NCBI GenBank assembly: GCA_002077045.2
Contig: KZ111143.1
Span: 1,801,027 to 1,848,259 of the forward strand
Origin: Rachicladosporium sp. CCFEE 5018
Lineage: Eukaryota > Ascomycota > Dothideomycetes > Cladosporiales > Cladosporiaceae
Reading direction: 5' to 3'
Length of the DNA: 47,233 nt
A program made the translations under genes and the position numbers. Below the pieces are notes generated by a model, which saw only the letters and a list, made by a program, of their open reading frames with translations, did no database searches and had not been told where the DNA came from. How positions within the stretch are numbered: position 1 is the first letter of the stretch; every line of letters begins with the position of its first letter. Below, in pieces: positions 20,389 to 30,909 of this stretch.

Positions 20389-20741
20389 GAGGGTCTGTAA
20401 TGATTGTATATATTTGAATGTGCAATGTTGGAAGACACATGCAAGACATATTGGCTTCCACGCACGGTCGCGCAGTGCCGCTGGTGTGGCTACCTCACGA
20501 TTGCTCATTTACTATTGTATCCGAGCGCCATTCCCGTAGTTGGTGGCTGACCTGAATCACGTTCCGCTCTCCACCCTGTAGCTACGGTTTCTGGGGAACG
20601 AGCGCAGTCGTGACTCTGCAAGTGCCCCTGACAGCTCCATCTAAGCAGTAAGTGCGCGGATTCCGATCGTGCGGAACAGGCACATCGAGAGTCTATCGCG
20701 AATCAGCGAGCTGTGGTGGTGCTGCACCGACTTCCTCGCGA
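20389..20741. other. Convergent intergenic spacer, copy A
   Basis: About 350 bp lie between two gene ends. It carries a TGTATATA element close to the hydrolase stop and is otherwise poorly conserved with copy B. I see nothing else in it. Confidence 0.5.
20405..20412 (+). promoter_or_regulatory. Possible Puf-protein binding element in hydrolase 3' UTR, copy A
   Basis: TGTATATA lies 17 bases after the hydrolase stop and matches the UGUANAUA core bound by Puf3-type RNA-binding proteins. The same octamer occurs 18 bases after the old stop position in copy B (42662-42669), although the surrounding spacer has diverged. A chance match in AT-rich 3' UTR sequence is possible. Confidence 0.35.
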
Positions 20742-22253
20742 TCAACTCACTGCATTCTCGACATTCGCACTCCACCATTCCTTCCAGTCCACCACCTTCC
20801 CCTCCCTCCTCGCCTCCTCCGCCGCAAACACCGCAGCATGACTTCTCACCACCTCCTCCACAGTGCACCCCAGGAACTTCACCTGCGCCTCCTCAACACT
20901 CATCTCCCCCGCTTTCACCCTGCTCACAGCCTTAACAAACTGCTGCGTTAACCCGTCATCTCCGCCCCCGTGATGCGAGTTCGCGGGTACTTCTGGATTA
21001 TAGACTCGCGTCGAGTCGGAGGTGAAGTCGTGCACTGTGATGGTCGTGCTGTCGTAACTTATCTCGCCTGTTGTTCCGTAGATCCTGCCGCGCCGCTCGC
21101 ATTGCGCTAAGGACTGGGCTATCATGTGGAAGGTTGCGGTTTTTGCGAGGTGTGCGCCGGAGTCGGACCAGGTGAGGGTCACGTACTGGTCGTCGCAGAC
21201 GTTGTTGTCGCTTTCGTAGACGCAGCGGCCGTACCAGGATCGGGCGTCTATCTCCGATTGTGGAGTGGTTGGGGTGTAGTCTTCACTCAGGGTGGAGAGG
21301 AGGAGGTCTTTGGCTTGGGAGGCGTGGCCTGAGGCGTGTAGGGCGGAGACTTCGGGGTTCACGATGTCGACTGGCCATTTTGTGATGCCTTTAGCTAGGT
21401 GGCGGTCGTTGTAGATTCCGGGTGCGGAGAAGATGCAGCTGGATTGGATGTCGCAGGAGAGGCAGTTTGTGGCTTCTTGCGCGGCTGCTGGTTTGCGCGA
21501 GCGACGGAATTGCTTTAGGGAGCCTGTTGATGTGATCTTGGAGGGGAGGTGAGGCGTCTCGTCAGTCCCTGCTACTGGCGAGCAAAGCATCCAGAGCAAG
21601 AAGTCGATGTCGTGACAGCTTTTCGTCAGCAGACTGGGCGCTGCGGTAGATTCTTTTCGCCAGTTCCCGCGAACGTAGCTGTGACTGAAATGCCACCAGC
21701 CGACTGGCTCGGTGTGTTCGATCGAAATCACATCGCCTATCACCCGCTGCTCGCGAAAGAGGTGCCGAAGAAGCATGTTGTGAGGACTATACCGCAGCAC
21801 ATGCCCGATAGCGAATATCGACTTTGGACCCGATTCTATCGATCGTTGGATCCGCAGGCAGTCCGTGAGGGTCGTAGCGAGCGGTTTCTCGCACATGATG
21901 TGCAGTCCCAGCGGACTCATGGCGGAGGCAACCTCGACATGTTGGTGGTCGAGCACGCATATGAAGACGCCGTCTACCCCTGGGCGGACCTGTAGACCGG
22001 CGGACTCGTCTTTGCGTCGCTGCTGCTCGTACTTGATGTAGTCGCGCCAGTCTTCGAACTCATGCTCCGGGCATCGTGGGATGGAGTGCCAGATGTGGCG
22101 GGCGCCGAGCTGCTCGCGTTTGAAGGCGATGGGGTCGGCAACTGCATCTACGATGCCAAGATTGGAATCGACGAGGGCGCGCGCGTAGCTATTGCCTCGC
22201 GAGCCGGCGCCAACGACGAGGAAGCGAAGCCTGGGAGTCTCACCGTTCATCAC
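20742..22253 (-). CDS. Gfo/Idh/MocA-family NAD(P)-dependent oxidoreductase, 503 aa, copy A
   Basis: This is a single exon. The N-terminal Rossmann fold has the dinucleotide motif GAGSRG at residues 15-20 (FLVVGAGSRG). The family signature EKP follows at 122-124 (IMCEKPLATTL), and the second catalytic motif is near 211-217 (KSCHDID). These identify the Gfo/Idh/MocA family, which oxidises or reduces hydroxyl groups on sugars, inositols or similar substrates. Substrate specificity cannot be read from sequence. The protein is longer than the usual 330-400 residues because of an insert at about 225-330. That insert contains a cysteine cluster (C264, C267, C273: NCLSCDIQSSC), possibly metal-binding. 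Homology with copy B begins at about codon 8; the extreme N-terminus and promoter are unrelated. Confidence 0.85.
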   Translation of the reverse strand: MMNGETPRLRFLVVGAGSRGNSYARALVDSNLGIVDAVADPIAFKREQLGARHIWHSIPRCPEHEFEDWRDYIKYEQQRRKDESAGLQVRPGVDGVFICVLDHQHVEVASAMSPLGLHIMCEKPLATTLTDCLRIQRSIESGPKSIFAIGHVLRYSPHNMLLRHLFREQRVIGDVISIEHTEPVGWWHFSHSYVRGNWRKESTAAPSLLTKSCHDIDFLLWMLCSPVAGTDETPHLPSKITSTGSLKQFRRSRKPAAAQEATNCLSCDIQSSCIFSAPGIYNDRHLAKGITKWPVDIVNPEVSALHASGHASQAKDLLLSTLSEDYTPTTPQSEIDARSWYGRCVYESDNNVCDDQYVTLTWSDSGAHLAKTATFHMIAQSLAQCERRGRIYGTTGEISYDSTTITVHDFTSDSTRVYNPEVPANSHHGGGDDGLTQQFVKAVSRVKAGEMSVEEAQVKFLGCTVEEVVRSHAAVFAAEEARREGKVVDWKEWWSANVENAVS

Positions 22254-23454
22254 GAAGATGAGGACTGCGTGGGATGGACGAAATCGAGATTACCGTCTTC
22301 GTCGAAAGCTGTTGATGCTTTACATCCTCGTTTTATAAGTCCGTATCGAAAATGAAGCGTAAGCATTACCCTATTCTGCCTGGCGCGCCTGAAGAAGCTG
22401 CGTACTTTCCTGTCGTGATCGTTCATGCATGCTTCCTTGACGGCTCTGAAAGTCTGTCACTTTCTGAAGCTGGCGACAGACTTTCGAAGCCGCGAAGGTG
22501 AGGCATGCAAGAAGATTGGTATGTGTGGCTGTCAATCAGTAAATGCACACTTCTTGTTCGATCATTCCGGGAGTGGTATTGCGATGCGCTTCATAATATC
22601 GCCGCCGATCCGGCGTGATTCGGGCATCTCCTCACAGCTTCAAACATCCTCGACCGCATCCCGTCTCATCGGTATCGGCTTTTCTACCGACGTCGATAAC
22701 ATGCACAACATCGTCCGAGACTCCGATCGAGCATCTGGTGTGATAGACTAAACCATGTGCGGACTCTCTTGAACAAATCCTCAGCAAGCGGTCAGGCAGC
22801 TTTGCTCGCATTTCATCACGCCCACGCCGTTATTAGGGTCCGGAAGCAATATGAGGCAGAAGTCTTCGAAGATCAGGACAATGTGCGCTGCACGTCTCAC
22901 GAGCTCCGAGGTGCGATGAATCGGCGACCCCAGTAGAAGGCTGTGCGAAAGGCAGAAACGACATCGCTCCAGGTGCATCACTACCTGCGTATCGATATCA
23001 CGCCGCTCGTTGCTTTTACCTTAGCTGTTCGTCGCAATAGCTGTCAGTCGGCGGAAGTCAAACAGCACACTGACACAGTAGCGCATCTCTATCAGCGGCG
23101 TGGGTCACGTCTACTACACGCAATCGACTACCTTCCCCTCCCCACTCAGGACTGCTCACCATCGCTGCTGTGATCCTCGGACTGGCCTCGTCATCTTGCA
23201 CAATTTTCTCATTCACGTCCTCTAGACACCGCACCGCCGGAAACCATTACCTTGCTGGTTTTCCCTCCTCATTGCCCCGAAACTGCCTTTGCCCTCCGCT
23301 TCGTATCGTCTTCGACGACTCCGCTACCTTGTCGGTTTTCTGCATGGCGCACCACCACTAAGAATCACTCACCGCGATGGCCCTAGACTATTAGACATCC
23401 CTCTGCATATCTTCGCTATGCACCGTCTCTCGTGCTCTATCTTCATAATCGCTC
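22254..23454. other. Gene-free unique region beyond copy A
   Basis: About 1.2 kb upstream of the oxidoreductase has normal base composition and no counterpart beyond copy B. Only short open frames occur (for example 22425-22751 + and 22943-23173 +), with no recognisable domain. It should contain the oxidoreductase promoter. Confidence 0.5.
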
Positions 23455-23879
23455 GTCTAGCTACTAGTATAATCATGCGGGAAGCCCCTAATATCTCTTA
23501 CAAGACGGTTCCCTAAGGTTTTTATAAACTCCTATAAGTGAAACCTTAATTTTCGGTTCTTCCGGATTCTTTCGATTTCTTCGCGAGGTTCTTACTATAG
23601 CTATATAAGTTCCTAGGCACCTTCCTAGGGTTTTCCGAGATACTTCAGGATATAGATTGTCTTCTAAAACTATAGGTAAGACTCTAGAGACTGATATAGC
23701 TAGAGTAAAAACTCTATATGTTCTATAGGTTTCTAGTAGTAGTATAGGTTTTATATAGCTAGTATAAGTTTCTGTAGGCTAGCGGATAGTTTTAAGTAAA
23801 TATATAGACTCTAAATTAACCTAGAAAACTATAGGAAGCCCTATAGAAACCCCTAGGAATTAAGTAAAACTAGAGATAT
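23455..23879. repeat. AT-rich, RIP-like degenerate tract
   Basis: From about 23500 the sequence becomes strongly AT-rich and full of TATAG, CTATA and CTAG words. In 23521-23879 I count two CpA and five TpG dinucleotides against dozens of TpA. Loss of CpA/TpG with gain of TpA is the signature of repeat-induced point mutation in ascomycetes. It has no long open frame. The tract ends at the assembly gap, so it is probably the edge of a subtelomeric or transposon-derived repeat. Confidence 0.75.
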
Positions 23880-23889
23880 NNNNNNNNNN
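23880..23889. other. Assembly gap, 10 N
   Basis: Ten N bases separate the RIP-like tract from sequence lying in the middle of a second DEF1 copy. A round length suggests a gap of unknown size set by the scaffolder. Confidence 0.98.
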
Positions 23890-25276
23890 CGTCAACGTCC
23901 GAACCAGACTCACCACTGAGACCCATACTACCGAATTGTACGGCAGCGCGATCAACTGCATTGTGTCCTGGCATCACCACCGCCTCCTGCTGCTCTTGCA
24001 CCCTGCGCTGAAAGCTTGCTGACCTCGTCGCGCCTGCTGCGCGATGTGCACTCAGAGCGTACCCACCAAGAGGTGGTCTGCCGATCGGTGGCTGCTGTCC
24101 AGGCAGAGGCGTAAGATTACGAGGGTCGAGTGATCCTATCGTGCTCGCCGCCGTAAACGTCGCAGGTGGGTGGGAGACATCTGGGAGATGCTCCACATTC
24201 TCCTCTGTTAGTGGAACCCGGGACGGTGTCAGATTTGCTTCTTGTCCAGCTGTGGCGCTCGCGGGCGATTCCACGCCAGCAGGCAGATCTCCACTGGTGC
24301 TTTCCGCAAATGAGTCGTCTTGATCCGGCTCCTCGATTGTGGGCGCTGCGGTGTCTGTGACCGCCTCCTGCTCTCCAGCCTCTTCGACGTGAGGCGAATC
24401 AGATGACGATACCTCCCCAATTGCAACGTGCTGTGCCGGGGGAGGTAGCGGCTGGGCGACAGGCTTCGGAGCAGGCGGAGGTTTGGCGAACATGCTGGCC
24501 CAACTCTTCTTTGGTCCATCTTCTGGCAACGAGCTGCTCTTCAGGCTCTCAGTAGCTGCAGCTGGCGTGGCTTCAGCAGCGGCCGCGTTGCCCCATCCGC
24601 TCTGTCCTCCTTGAGTGGTGCTGACTGCCAGTTCCACAGTGCCGTCATCCCAACTACTGCCTCCAGTCTCGGCCGTCGGAGCTGAAGTGTCCCATGCCGA
24701 TGACTCCGTAGTCGGCACTGAAGCGGCTGACGTGTCCTTTGCCGAGCCATTGACGCCGGCGTGTCCACCTCTGCCACCTCTCGATCCTCCCCGACCACGA
24801 TCACCGCCGCGGCCACCACGCCCACGCACGGTGTCCAGACCACCACGGCCACGTCCGCCGCGAGTCGGCTTGTCCGTAGCGCCGGCAGTTGCAGCCTCGC
24901 CTGGTGCCTTTGAGCGAGCGCGATCCTTGGGCTTCTTCACCTCTGCGAATTGCGAGACACTGCCCTGAGTGATGTGATCGACAGTTGCTGTGATGTCGCC
25001 GGAGGTCTCCTCGAGTGCGAAGACCAGATCCACATCGGTCCAGTCGGGGAACATGTCCTTGAGCATGCTGAGTTCAGAGGCATACTTTTTCTTCATCTCG
25101 CCAAGCTCGCCCTCGTCTTCCACGACCGGCTCACTGATTAAAGGTGTCTGTGTAGTGCCATTGGCGTGATCTGGCTTGCGTCCTCCACGAGGTCCACCTC
25201 TGCCAAAGCCGCCGCGCCCGCCGCGAACTGAGCTCCTGCCTCTACTGGGCGGTGCTCTCGTCTCTGCTTCGGACAT
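23890..25276 (-). CDS. DEF1: Def1-like protein, N-terminal part only (cut by gap), copy B
   Basis: About 462 codons are present from the ATG at 25276-25274 to the gap. They comprise the RGG-rich start, the CUE domain (about 65-106) and the S/T/P/E-rich linker, all as in copy A with few substitutions. The Q/Y-rich half is not assembled. Loss is more likely an assembly break at low-complexity sequence than a real truncation, because the frame is intact up to the last base before the N run. Confidence 0.85.
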
Positions 25277-26036
25277 TGTGTGTGAACGAAGAGACAGATC
25301 GTCTCGATGTGGTGTGGATTATGCAGTGGAGTGACAGACTCAGTCCACTCCTTGGTATGAGGTGGACGAGCCAGAGAGGAAGTGATGCGTGGCTAAGGAG
25401 AAAGTGAGGTGCGATGCGATGCGTGATGGAAAGAGCTCCTGTTGTATGCAGAGCGCTTTCCTTGCAGCTACAGTACGATAGCAGCAAGTTGCACTCCTCG
25501 ATGTCTTCTCGGTGGTGTTGGCAGTGATGTGTTGTGTTGTCGTGTGCTTGCTGCCACCACTGCAAGTCGCGAAGAGCTGCACTTCCAAACGCGCCTAGTG
25601 TGCCAAGATATGCATGAGGCGCAGCCGATTGACAGAAGGGAAGGCGCGACATGATCACCTCTTTAACATGATGACTGTGTAGCGCATCGACGGATGTTTG
25701 GTTGCACCGGGACCGAAGCCAGGAAGCGTGAGTGTTCAAGGTGGGATTGGACATACCGAGATCATAGCAGCACCTGGTAGTAGTGAGGCCAGTTGCGGTT
25801 CCCAAGCAATGGTCGCTACTTCTGTCACTCTCATGCCACATCACTCTGTCAAGGTTACACAAGACCATCTCCATGCCATAGACGAGGTGCGGTAGCGTAT
25901 TAACGGCCATGGGACCTGTCATGTCTCCAGATGTTGCTCCTGCGTCCTTTGAACATCGCTTGGGCTCATCGAGGACAGCCCGATCAACTTCCCTTACAGC
26001 GCTAACATCACGTTCGCCCGCCACACTCAGACAAGA
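25277..26036. other. Divergent intergenic spacer, copy B
   Basis: Counterpart of 2994-3752, colinear with scattered substitutions. A long minus-strand open frame (25242-26090) crosses it but is broken in copy A, so I take it as chance. Confidence 0.55.
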
Positions 26037-27569
26037 ATGAAGGTGTCCCTCGCTGCACAGGGCTGGAAAGCACTTGCGGCCAAACTTCATGGACAGCTTC
26101 CACTCAGCCCAAAAGAGTCTCAGCGTCTGCTCACCGCATTAACAACGAGCTTTCGAAAGCATCTTGATGATGTACATCCTACCAGCGCCCACGACGTCAG
26201 ACTCAACCACCAGGCTGGCCCGTCGTTGTCAACAAGATCTAACAAGCAGACACTTCACTCCTCAGCTACATTTGCGGACAATCACATGGCAGCTATTCTG
26301 ACAGGACCACTGCTATCCGGGAAGTCAGGAAATGCCGCCGACCGCCGCCTGGAGAGCGCAAGACGCGAGCTTGACGGCGGTGTCCACCCATTCGAAGTTC
26401 TTGAGACATTCCAAAAGCAGGGACATTGCGAATCTAAGGTCGCGGCGCTCTGTGTCCGACAATATCTTGGCCGTGTCGGTAAACTAAAATTTGCCGATCG
26501 CGTTCCTGCACTTCAAATGGACGAGGCGAGTAGTCGTATTCTGACGTGGCTGTGGACTACCGGCCAATACAAGGATCCTCACTTCATAGACGAGCATGCT
26601 TTCAGGCGTGACGTCGTAGCGATCGTAATGAGAGAAGGCCGGGAAGAGGTTCTGTGGGAATGGCTGAAGCTGGACGAAAAGATCGCGGTCAAGAGTAGTT
26701 CCACCATCAATGTGAACCATTGGGAAGGGTCGACGATGTCACCATTTCTGTGGAAAGGGCGCTTGCTTCGTAGTATGGTCGAGGAGGCGCTCATGGCCGA
26801 TCGGACGACCCGCTCAGCAGTACCTGCGCTGAACATATTCCTGCGTGCCTTCGCCATGCAACGCAATGGTCGACGGCTCAAAACCCATATGGCATGGCTG
26901 CCCTGCGATCCCGCGCGCGTAGCTTTATTTAAGGCACTGCGAGACCATAAAGGAACTCCTTACAACCTCCCGGCAGACAGGTTTGACGATTTCCTGACAA
27001 CATATTCGACGATAGCACGCGCACCAAGACTGGACTTCGATCGGGCTATATTGATGCTTCACTCTACATCGCAGCCCGACTCGCGTCCTCTATGTGATGT
27101 GCTCTCGAGATGCCTTGGTGGAGATCGTGAGGAGGATCATGACTCCCACTATGCCAGTATGCTGGCTCGGCATTGGCAGACAGAATTTCCGCCAGCTCAG
27201 CAAATGCATCTTATGCTGCACGCGGTCGCTGTGCTCAGACTCGATGAGCAGTTCGAGCATGCGGACGACTTCTTGCAGCTTGTCCGCATCGAGCATCCGG
27301 AGGCCAAGCTCAAGATGGAGCCCGAAATTGCAAGCAAGATGAGGAGGATACGCAGTCGCGGTCTTGGCATGCAGATTGAGAGGAGCGACGAGACCGAGCA
27401 AGAACTGATGGGGGCAAGTCGCGAAGCCCGAATTGTGAACACCCCACATACGCCGCTTCCTGGGAAGAACGCCGAGGGCGACGTCAGCATTGAAGAAGAA
27501 ATGCTTGAGGCATCACGTCGAACCCGCGCGGCGAAGTCGTCCTCATTTCCGACGCCTGGATATGTATGA
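26037..27569 (+). CDS. Conserved protein of unknown function, 510 aa, copy B
   Basis: Same length and start (MKVSLAAQGWKAL) as copy A. The upstream ATG used by the longer copy A frame is ACG here, which supports this start. Differences are few and mostly conservative (for example EEILWEW versus EEVLWEW, and D to E or H changes near residue 430). The family is unknown and the helical composition is as in copy A. Confidence 0.75.
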   Translation: MKVSLAAQGWKALAAKLHGQLPLSPKESQRLLTALTTSFRKHLDDVHPTSAHDVRLNHQAGPSLSTRSNKQTLHSSATFADNHMAAILTGPLLSGKSGNAADRRLESARRELDGGVHPFEVLETFQKQGHCESKVAALCVRQYLGRVGKLKFADRVPALQMDEASSRILTWLWTTGQYKDPHFIDEHAFRRDVVAIVMREGREEVLWEWLKLDEKIAVKSSSTINVNHWEGSTMSPFLWKGRLLRSMVEEALMADRTTRSAVPALNIFLRAFAMQRNGRRLKTHMAWLPCDPARVALFKALRDHKGTPYNLPADRFDDFLTTYSTIARAPRLDFDRAILMLHSTSQPDSRPLCDVLSRCLGGDREEDHDSHYASMLARHWQTEFPPAQQMHLMLHAVAVLRLDEQFEHADDFLQLVRIEHPEAKLKMEPEIASKMRRIRSRGLGMQIERSDETEQELMGASREARIVNTPHTPLPGKNAEGDVSIEEEMLEASRRTRAAKSSSFPTPGYV

Positions 27570-28586
27570 GCTGTTACGACCGCTACTTGTTATGCCAGTA
27601 AATGACTCTGTCCAATCCTGATTTACGACATGAGACAGGAGAGGAAGTATCGGAAGCAGACTGATACGCACGGCTGTGCTTAGTCACGACTGAACTCAGC
27701 CGTCCGCGGTGACTGGTTCACCTGCCCGGTCAGAGTAAAAGACGTTTCTGCACTCAGGTCAACATCTTGAATGGCAGAAACCGCAACGGAAGGCATCGCA
27801 AGGCTCAGCCGTGTCTACAGCGGTTGCGTCCACGCTGACAAGTGAACACTCCTCAACCTCACTTTGCAACAAGACATGTATGAGCATCGAGGCGCGATAG
27901 CATGCTTCCATAGCATCGCGACGATTCGTTGACACTGAAAGCTGTCGTTGACAGGTGGCTGTCTTGCGCGAGATTTTCTGTTTGCACTGCTAGACAGTAG
28001 CTGTCCGCAGATCAAATCAGCAACGCGCTCAAATGCATGTGGAAGGTTCATCACAGTGGACGAATGGACAACCTCATCCCACCGCCGATCACTCACGAAT
28101 GAAGTCGCCATGTCAGCCTATCGGGTCCGCGTAGCAATGATCGGCATGTCGGAAAGCTGTGCCCCGCAGCTGCCGACCTTAGTGTGGCTTGCGACGTAAC
28201 GTCACCTCCCAAGCAAGTCCCTCTTCTGGTTTGACGGCCATGTCAAACATCCGGAAAGGGTGTCGGCTTGCTACCGCAGTACTCGGCAGCGAGACCAATG
28301 GCGCGATCATATTTAGCGATACGCTGCTCTGCGAGAAATGATCTGCGACCCGTGGCGTTCTCGTCTATGGCCCTGCAGCTGATGTTGCTGGGTGCTCAGG
28401 GCCCGTGTGGTAATATATCGAGATTGGATCGCCCGAACACTCACACGGTGTCACGCCACTCGCCTTAAGGTGAATGCGACCGGACTTTGGATTCAACTTT
28501 GGGAATCTCAATGCTTCCTTCCTCTCATGCTCATTTGCAGACATCACTGACTTCACATCGCTGTCAAGTTATGATCGAGCACAAGC
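27570..28586 (+). other. Intergenic spacer upstream of F-box gene, copy B
   Basis: Counterpart of 5286-6303. The minus-strand frame 27815-28111 corresponds to the copy A one and remains open. I see no other candidate. Confidence 0.5.
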
Positions 28587-30484
28587 ATGGAGCACACTGC
28601 AATGTCGCTACTGAAGTCCAGGAGCCTACGGCGCAAAGCTCCGCGCGAGCGAGATGTTTCCGATGTCGAGGAGATACTGCCCAACAGGTCGGTCGTTCCT
28701 GACGGAACGAATAGACCAGTCACTGACCAGATGTCAGACCAGTCAAGCAAGTCTACGTCTTCACCCAAGTTGTGCGAGACGACAGCAGCGTCTCCGTACC
28801 CAGATCACTTGCATCAGACATATCACAGCGCCAACCTGCGCAACGACACACCTGGCCAACATCACACAAGGACCGCAAGCCTGGCTCATACCACTTCAGC
28901 GAAGCGCCAACTCTGACAAGGACGCCTTGGGAGCTGGACCGATATCGCGCTCGCCCTCGTTCACAGCGTTCACGCCATGGAATAGCAACGCGTAGATTGC
29001 CTGCACATGTCTTCGAGCAGCTGCCGACGGAGATCTATACCTGCATTCTGGCGCATCTCGAGGCTGCTCACCAGAAAGACTCAGTCGTATATATCGACCC
29101 GCGCCAACGTGATTTGCGAAACCTATGCCTGGTCAGCAAGCGTTGGGCTATGGTGGCAATGGTAAGCTTGTATGGGGATCTGTGGCTGCCGCCACCTACC
29201 GCCGGCTCCACGCGCACGATCTCTCTGGCACGAACGAAGAGTCCATTGGAGCTGTTGCTTCGGACCTTGACAGATGCTCCAGATCTTGCATTCTTGGTCC
29301 GACGAATACACGCCACCAGTCTTTACGACTCCGCCCATGGCCTTCGAGACCCGTCGGCGTCCACCTCGCAGGCACTAGAGCAAGTGATCGAGAGATGCAC
29401 GGAACTCGAGAGTTTGTCTGGCTGTACATTTCCATCGCAGACCGTGCGTCTCGGGTACTATGCGAAGTTGCTGCAACGGCCGCGTCTCAGGGAACACGTG
29501 TGGCTCCTGCACTCGCGCAGCCCGTCAATACTGAATAGCAGCGGACTCATGGACTGTCACAACAACTGGCAGTGGCTTCAAACTCTGGTACTTGTACATG
29601 GAGTAGTAAGTGTGGATGAGGTGGGGATCGGGGCCGTTGCTGCAATTATCGCAAGACTGTGGTCATTGAAGCATCTCTCGGTGTCCGGCTTCTCGAGAGA
29701 CGACTTCCACGATGGCACACTTGTCTCCCTACCGCCCTTACAGTCTCTAAGGCTGGAACGGTTACCCGGTATTACTTGTGATGGGCTCGAACAACTCCGA
29801 AATTCACGAGCAGCACAAGGGCTACGAAGTCTTACACTCGTCGACCTCAATCTGTATTCGCTCCGGACAATGCAGGTGCTCTTTGGTAATCTGCCTCAGC
29901 TCAGGAGGTTTAGACTGCAGCAGAATGATAGTCCTGCGTTGCTGGCTGGATCTTCACATACGTCCAAGCGTGCCCTGCTGGCTTCGCAAACACTGCAGTA
30001 TCTGCACTGGGACTGTCTTCACCCCGGTGTTGCGATCGATGTGCTCGCGAAGTCCATTGCGGATGGCAATCTTCCATCACTACGAGCCATCAAGGCTCCC
30101 AGCGACTACGACGGGAAGCTGCAAGCTCTCTGTCGACCCATTGAGCACCACAATATGAACACGAACGACCTCGCATATCTTGCTCGAGATGACCAGCAAT
30201 CGTACACTCGCTCTCTACGACTTTCACGCCTGCGAGCTCAGCGTCGAGTTCGTGAGAGCCGCGCACAGCCGGCTTTCAACGTGGTGATTGAGAATCAGGA
30301 CGAGCAATCGCAAGAAACGCATGTTATCGGATCGTTCTTGGGTGACATGCAGTCCAGGATTGAGTACTTGCTTGAGCCTGATGTCCGGGGCTCGGATTGT
30401 GCACTTGCTAGCTGGCCGGAGGCTGTGATGCCGGAGCGGATGGAAGGGGGAGAGTTAAGGGTACCACTTAGCGTGCTCTTCTGA
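28587..30484 (+). CDS. F-box protein with LRR-like region, 615 aa, copy B
   Basis: Exons are 28587-28687 and 28738-30484. The 50-nt intron is canonical (GTCGGT...GTCAG) with CTGAC before the acceptor. The spliced length equals copy A exactly. The F-box (LPAHVFEQLPTEIYTCILAHLE) and spaced-leucine region are conserved. Divergence is among the highest of the nine pairs, with many third-position and some amino-acid changes concentrated before residue 60 and near residues 500-515 (MNTNDLAYLARDDQQ versus ISADDLAYLAAEDER). Confidence 0.85.
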
Positions 30485-30909
30485 CGAGGCGGAACGAGAG
30501 TATGAGTGCTATGTATCCTACGACATGATGAGAAGGTGGTCGCTGTGAAGTGGTATGCCTGTCATAGCAGACCTGAACCAAGCTTGTCACGTGATCTGAG
30601 ATCTCATTCACAATCTTGCGAGCACTTCGACAAGCCCTCCCGTCAAATCTTGCGGCGTGATACCACACCGTTCCTCTCTCAACGGACTTGTACCTGACTG
30701 GCCGGCGTGTTGTGTGATCGAAGTGTCGACATCCGGAAGGTAGTATCTGTTTGACCTGTCGTCAAGTTAAGTTCTTTGACATAATTTCTTGTCACTCTCC
30801 CAATTTCATGTCAATCGTTTTGCTCCAGTTCACTCCCATGCTCAGATCTGTCTATACCGCTGCGCCCGTGTAGTAGCCACACGCGCCCTTGCTCACCTCC
30901 ACTCGCAAC
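30485..30909 (+). other. Intergenic spacer, copy B
   Basis: 425 bp, almost the same length as in copy A but not alignable by eye. It should contain the promoter of the membrane-protein gene. I see no gene. Confidence 0.5.

Larger units (their letters stand above)
1607..22226 (+). repeat. 20.6-kb duplicated block, copy A
   Basis: It is colinear with 23890-44497 across all nine genes. The coordinate offset varies only between 22253 and 22292, so indels are few. The left limit is set by the gap in copy B, not by a real end of homology. The right limit is a loss of similarity near the oxidoreductase start codon. Confidence 0.95.

Noticed and set aside
22254..23454. Short frames in the unique region, considered as transposon or effector remnants
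   Set aside because: No domain, signal peptide or terminal repeats could be seen; composition is ordinary.
25242..26090. 282-codon minus-strand open frame across the copy B DEF1 promoter
   Set aside because: The colinear copy A sequence breaks it into several frames, and it overlaps both neighbouring genes; it is most likely chance.
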